The notes beneath the pieces were generated by a model, which made no database searches, had not been told where the DNA came from, and saw only the letters and a list, made by a program, of their open reading frames with translations. A stretch of 17,485 nt of DNA from CAYWBI01 sp964456445 (lineage in GTDB: Bacteria > Calditrichota > Calditrichia > Calditrichales > J004), in the NCBI GenBank assembly GCA_964456445.1, contig CAYWBI010000073.1, forward strand, positions 1 through 17,485, in the 5' to 3' direction. A program made the translations under genes and the position numbers. Position 1 is the first letter of the stretch; every line of letters starts with the position of its first letter. Below, piece by piece: positions 16,885-17,485 of the stretch.

Positions 16885-16912
16885 TTCTTTTTCTTAATAC
16901 AGAGAGTAGAGC

Positions 16913-17131
16913 ATGGCAAAAGTTAAAACAGACAAGGTCAATAATTTTACATTTGGAAAACGCAACTTATTAATCCTGGCCATAGGCGTAGTTGTCATTG
17001 CAATTGGATTTATTCTAATGGCCCAACCACCGGTCAATGGTTTTTTGTCCCGTACCTTGTCCCCTATTATCTTAGTAATTGCTTATCTTGTAATTATCCC
17101 TTATTCGGTATTGACAAAAAACAAACAATAA
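16913..17131 (+). CDS. DUF3098-like small integral membrane protein
   Basis: This is a 72-residue protein with two hydrophobic segments, about residues 18-37 (LLILAIGVVVIAIGFILM) and 49-66 (LSPIILVIAYLVIIPYSV), and a short loop between them. The N-terminal block FTFGKRN followed by a helix ending GFILM, and a second helix opening with LSPIILVI, match the DUF3098 family seen in Bacteroidota and relatives. The function of that family is unknown. There is no signal peptide and the ends are basic, so both termini are probably cytoplasmic by the positive-inside rule. It is divergent from the metalloprotease gene, with an AT-rich 124-nt gap, and is the last protein gene in the window. Confidence 0.8.
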   Translation: MAKVKTDKVNNFTFGKRNLLILAIGVVVIAIGFILMAQPPVNGFLSRTLSPIILVIAYLVIIPYSVLTKNKQ

Positions 17132-17250
17132 AAGCTTGATATTTTCTGATCGGGTTCATAAATTACAAACTCTTGAAAATTACAGACGGTTGTCAATATG
17201 GCTGCTGAGTATTAACCAGAAACCCTATTGATTCTTTGCAATAATTTATC
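17132..17250. other. AT-rich spacer with nothing recognised
   Basis: I see no gene, terminator hairpin with a T-run, or known RNA in this stretch between the DUF3098-like gene and the tRNA-like array. Confidence 0.6.
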
Positions 17251-17257
17251 TTTTGGA

Positions 17258-17340
17258 GCGATTGGCTCAGCTGGTTTGAGCATCCCGACTTGCAGTCGGG
17301 AGGGCCATAGGTTTTTTTGGGAAATGTTTTATTTTTTTGG
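17258..17340 (+). repeat. tRNA-like tandem repeat, unit 1
   Basis: This is the first 83-bp unit of the array. It contains a D-arm (stem 17265-17268 with 17278-17281, loop AGCTGGTTT with the usual GG) and an anticodon-like arm (stem CCCGA 17284-17288 with TCGGG 17296-17300, extended by T17283-A17301, loop CTTGCAG). The loop has U33 and an apparent UGC anticodon, which would be alanine. No GTTCRANYC T-arm and no 3' acceptor strand follow; instead there is GGGCCATAGG, then T-runs. It is therefore tRNA-derived or tRNA-like but cannot be a working tRNA as read. Confidence 0.85.
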
Positions 17341-17423
17341 GCGATTGGCTCAGCTGGTTTGAGCATCCCGACTTGCAGTCGGGAGGGCCATAGGTTTTTT
17401 GGGGAAATGTTTTATTTTTTTGG
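17341..17423 (+). repeat. tRNA-like tandem repeat, unit 2
   Basis: The second unit has the same length and is identical to unit 1 except for one substitution: T at 17318 in unit 1 is G at 17401 here. Together with the two preceding G's it reads GGGCGAT, a plausible 5' acceptor strand, but no complementary ATCGCCC follows. Confidence 0.9.
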
Positions 17424-17485
17424 GCGATTGGCTCAGCTGGTTTGAGCATCCCGACTTGCAGTCGGGAGGGCCATAGGTTTTTTGG
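17424..17485 (+). repeat. tRNA-like tandem repeat, unit 3 (cut by window end)
   Basis: This is the third unit, visible for 62 nt up to the window edge and identical to unit 2 over that length. The array probably continues to the right. Confidence 0.9.

Noticed and set aside
17258..17340. A functional tRNA-Ala(UGC) gene
   Set aside because: The D-arm and anticodon arm are present, but there is no T-arm consensus, no 3' acceptor strand and no CCA-ready end.
17267..17449. A 60-codon minus-strand open frame across the tRNA-like units
   Set aside because: It only reads the antisense of the repeats, changing frame between units because 83 is not a multiple of 3. No ribosome binding site or protein-like composition supports it.
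17251..17485. CRISPR array
   Set aside because: The units are contiguous near-identical 83-bp copies without unique spacers, and there are no cas genes.

Overview
The window looks like chromosomal DNA of a Gram-negative bacterium with moderate GC content. A lipobox lipoprotein, a protein with a predicted outer-membrane barrel and Sec signal peptides all imply an outer membrane. The MetG form (HLGH, KLSTS, fused C-terminal tRNA-binding domain), the DUF3098-like membrane protein and the mix of gene families suggest the FCB side of the tree, such as Calditrichota or Ignavibacteriota. This placement is inference from remembered family features, not a computed phylogeny.

Layout. Positions 56-5082 form a compact minus-strand operon, read right to left: metG, tatD, rsmA/ksgA, mgtE. 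It covers methionyl-tRNA charging, a TatD metal-dependent nuclease, 16S rRNA dimethylation and Mg2+ transport, and tatD and rsmA overlap by 4 nt. Divergent from it is an L-2-hydroxyglutarate oxidase gene (lhgO-like, 5221-6435). This converges on a minus-strand gene for a stand-alone lysine-ketoglutarate reductase (6590-7894). Next, on the plus strand, come an exported class C beta-lactamase-like serine hydrolase (7998-9197), an ArsC/Spx-fold YffB-like protein (9269-9646) overlapping glgC (ADP-glucose pyrophosphorylase, 9640-10917), a 601-residue protein that looks like a degenerate DNA methyltransferase (10991-12796), and a CsgG-like lipoprotein with a helical-repeat tail (12831-13979). A large minus-strand gene (13999-16788) encodes a secreted gluzincin metalloprotease apparently joined to a propeller-like middle and an outer-membrane barrel. 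A DUF3098-type two-helix membrane protein (16913-17131) is the last gene.

The right edge (about 17251-17485) has no credible gene. It carries a tandem array of tRNA-like elements with an exact 83-bp period: two full units and a third cut by the window end. Each unit keeps a perfect D-arm and anticodon arm (loop CTTGCAG, apparent UGC anticodon) but has no T-arm and no 3' acceptor strand. This is the least explained feature here. Two proteins also deserve a second look: the methyltransferase-like protein that has lost its catalytic motif, and the protease/propeller/barrel protein.

Functional links. The minus-strand operon is translation and ribosome housekeeping plus Mg2+ uptake. LhgO and the reductase both touch 2-oxoglutarate, one producing it and the other consuming it with lysine, but they are convergent and so not co-transcribed. 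The remaining genes look like separate transcription units.
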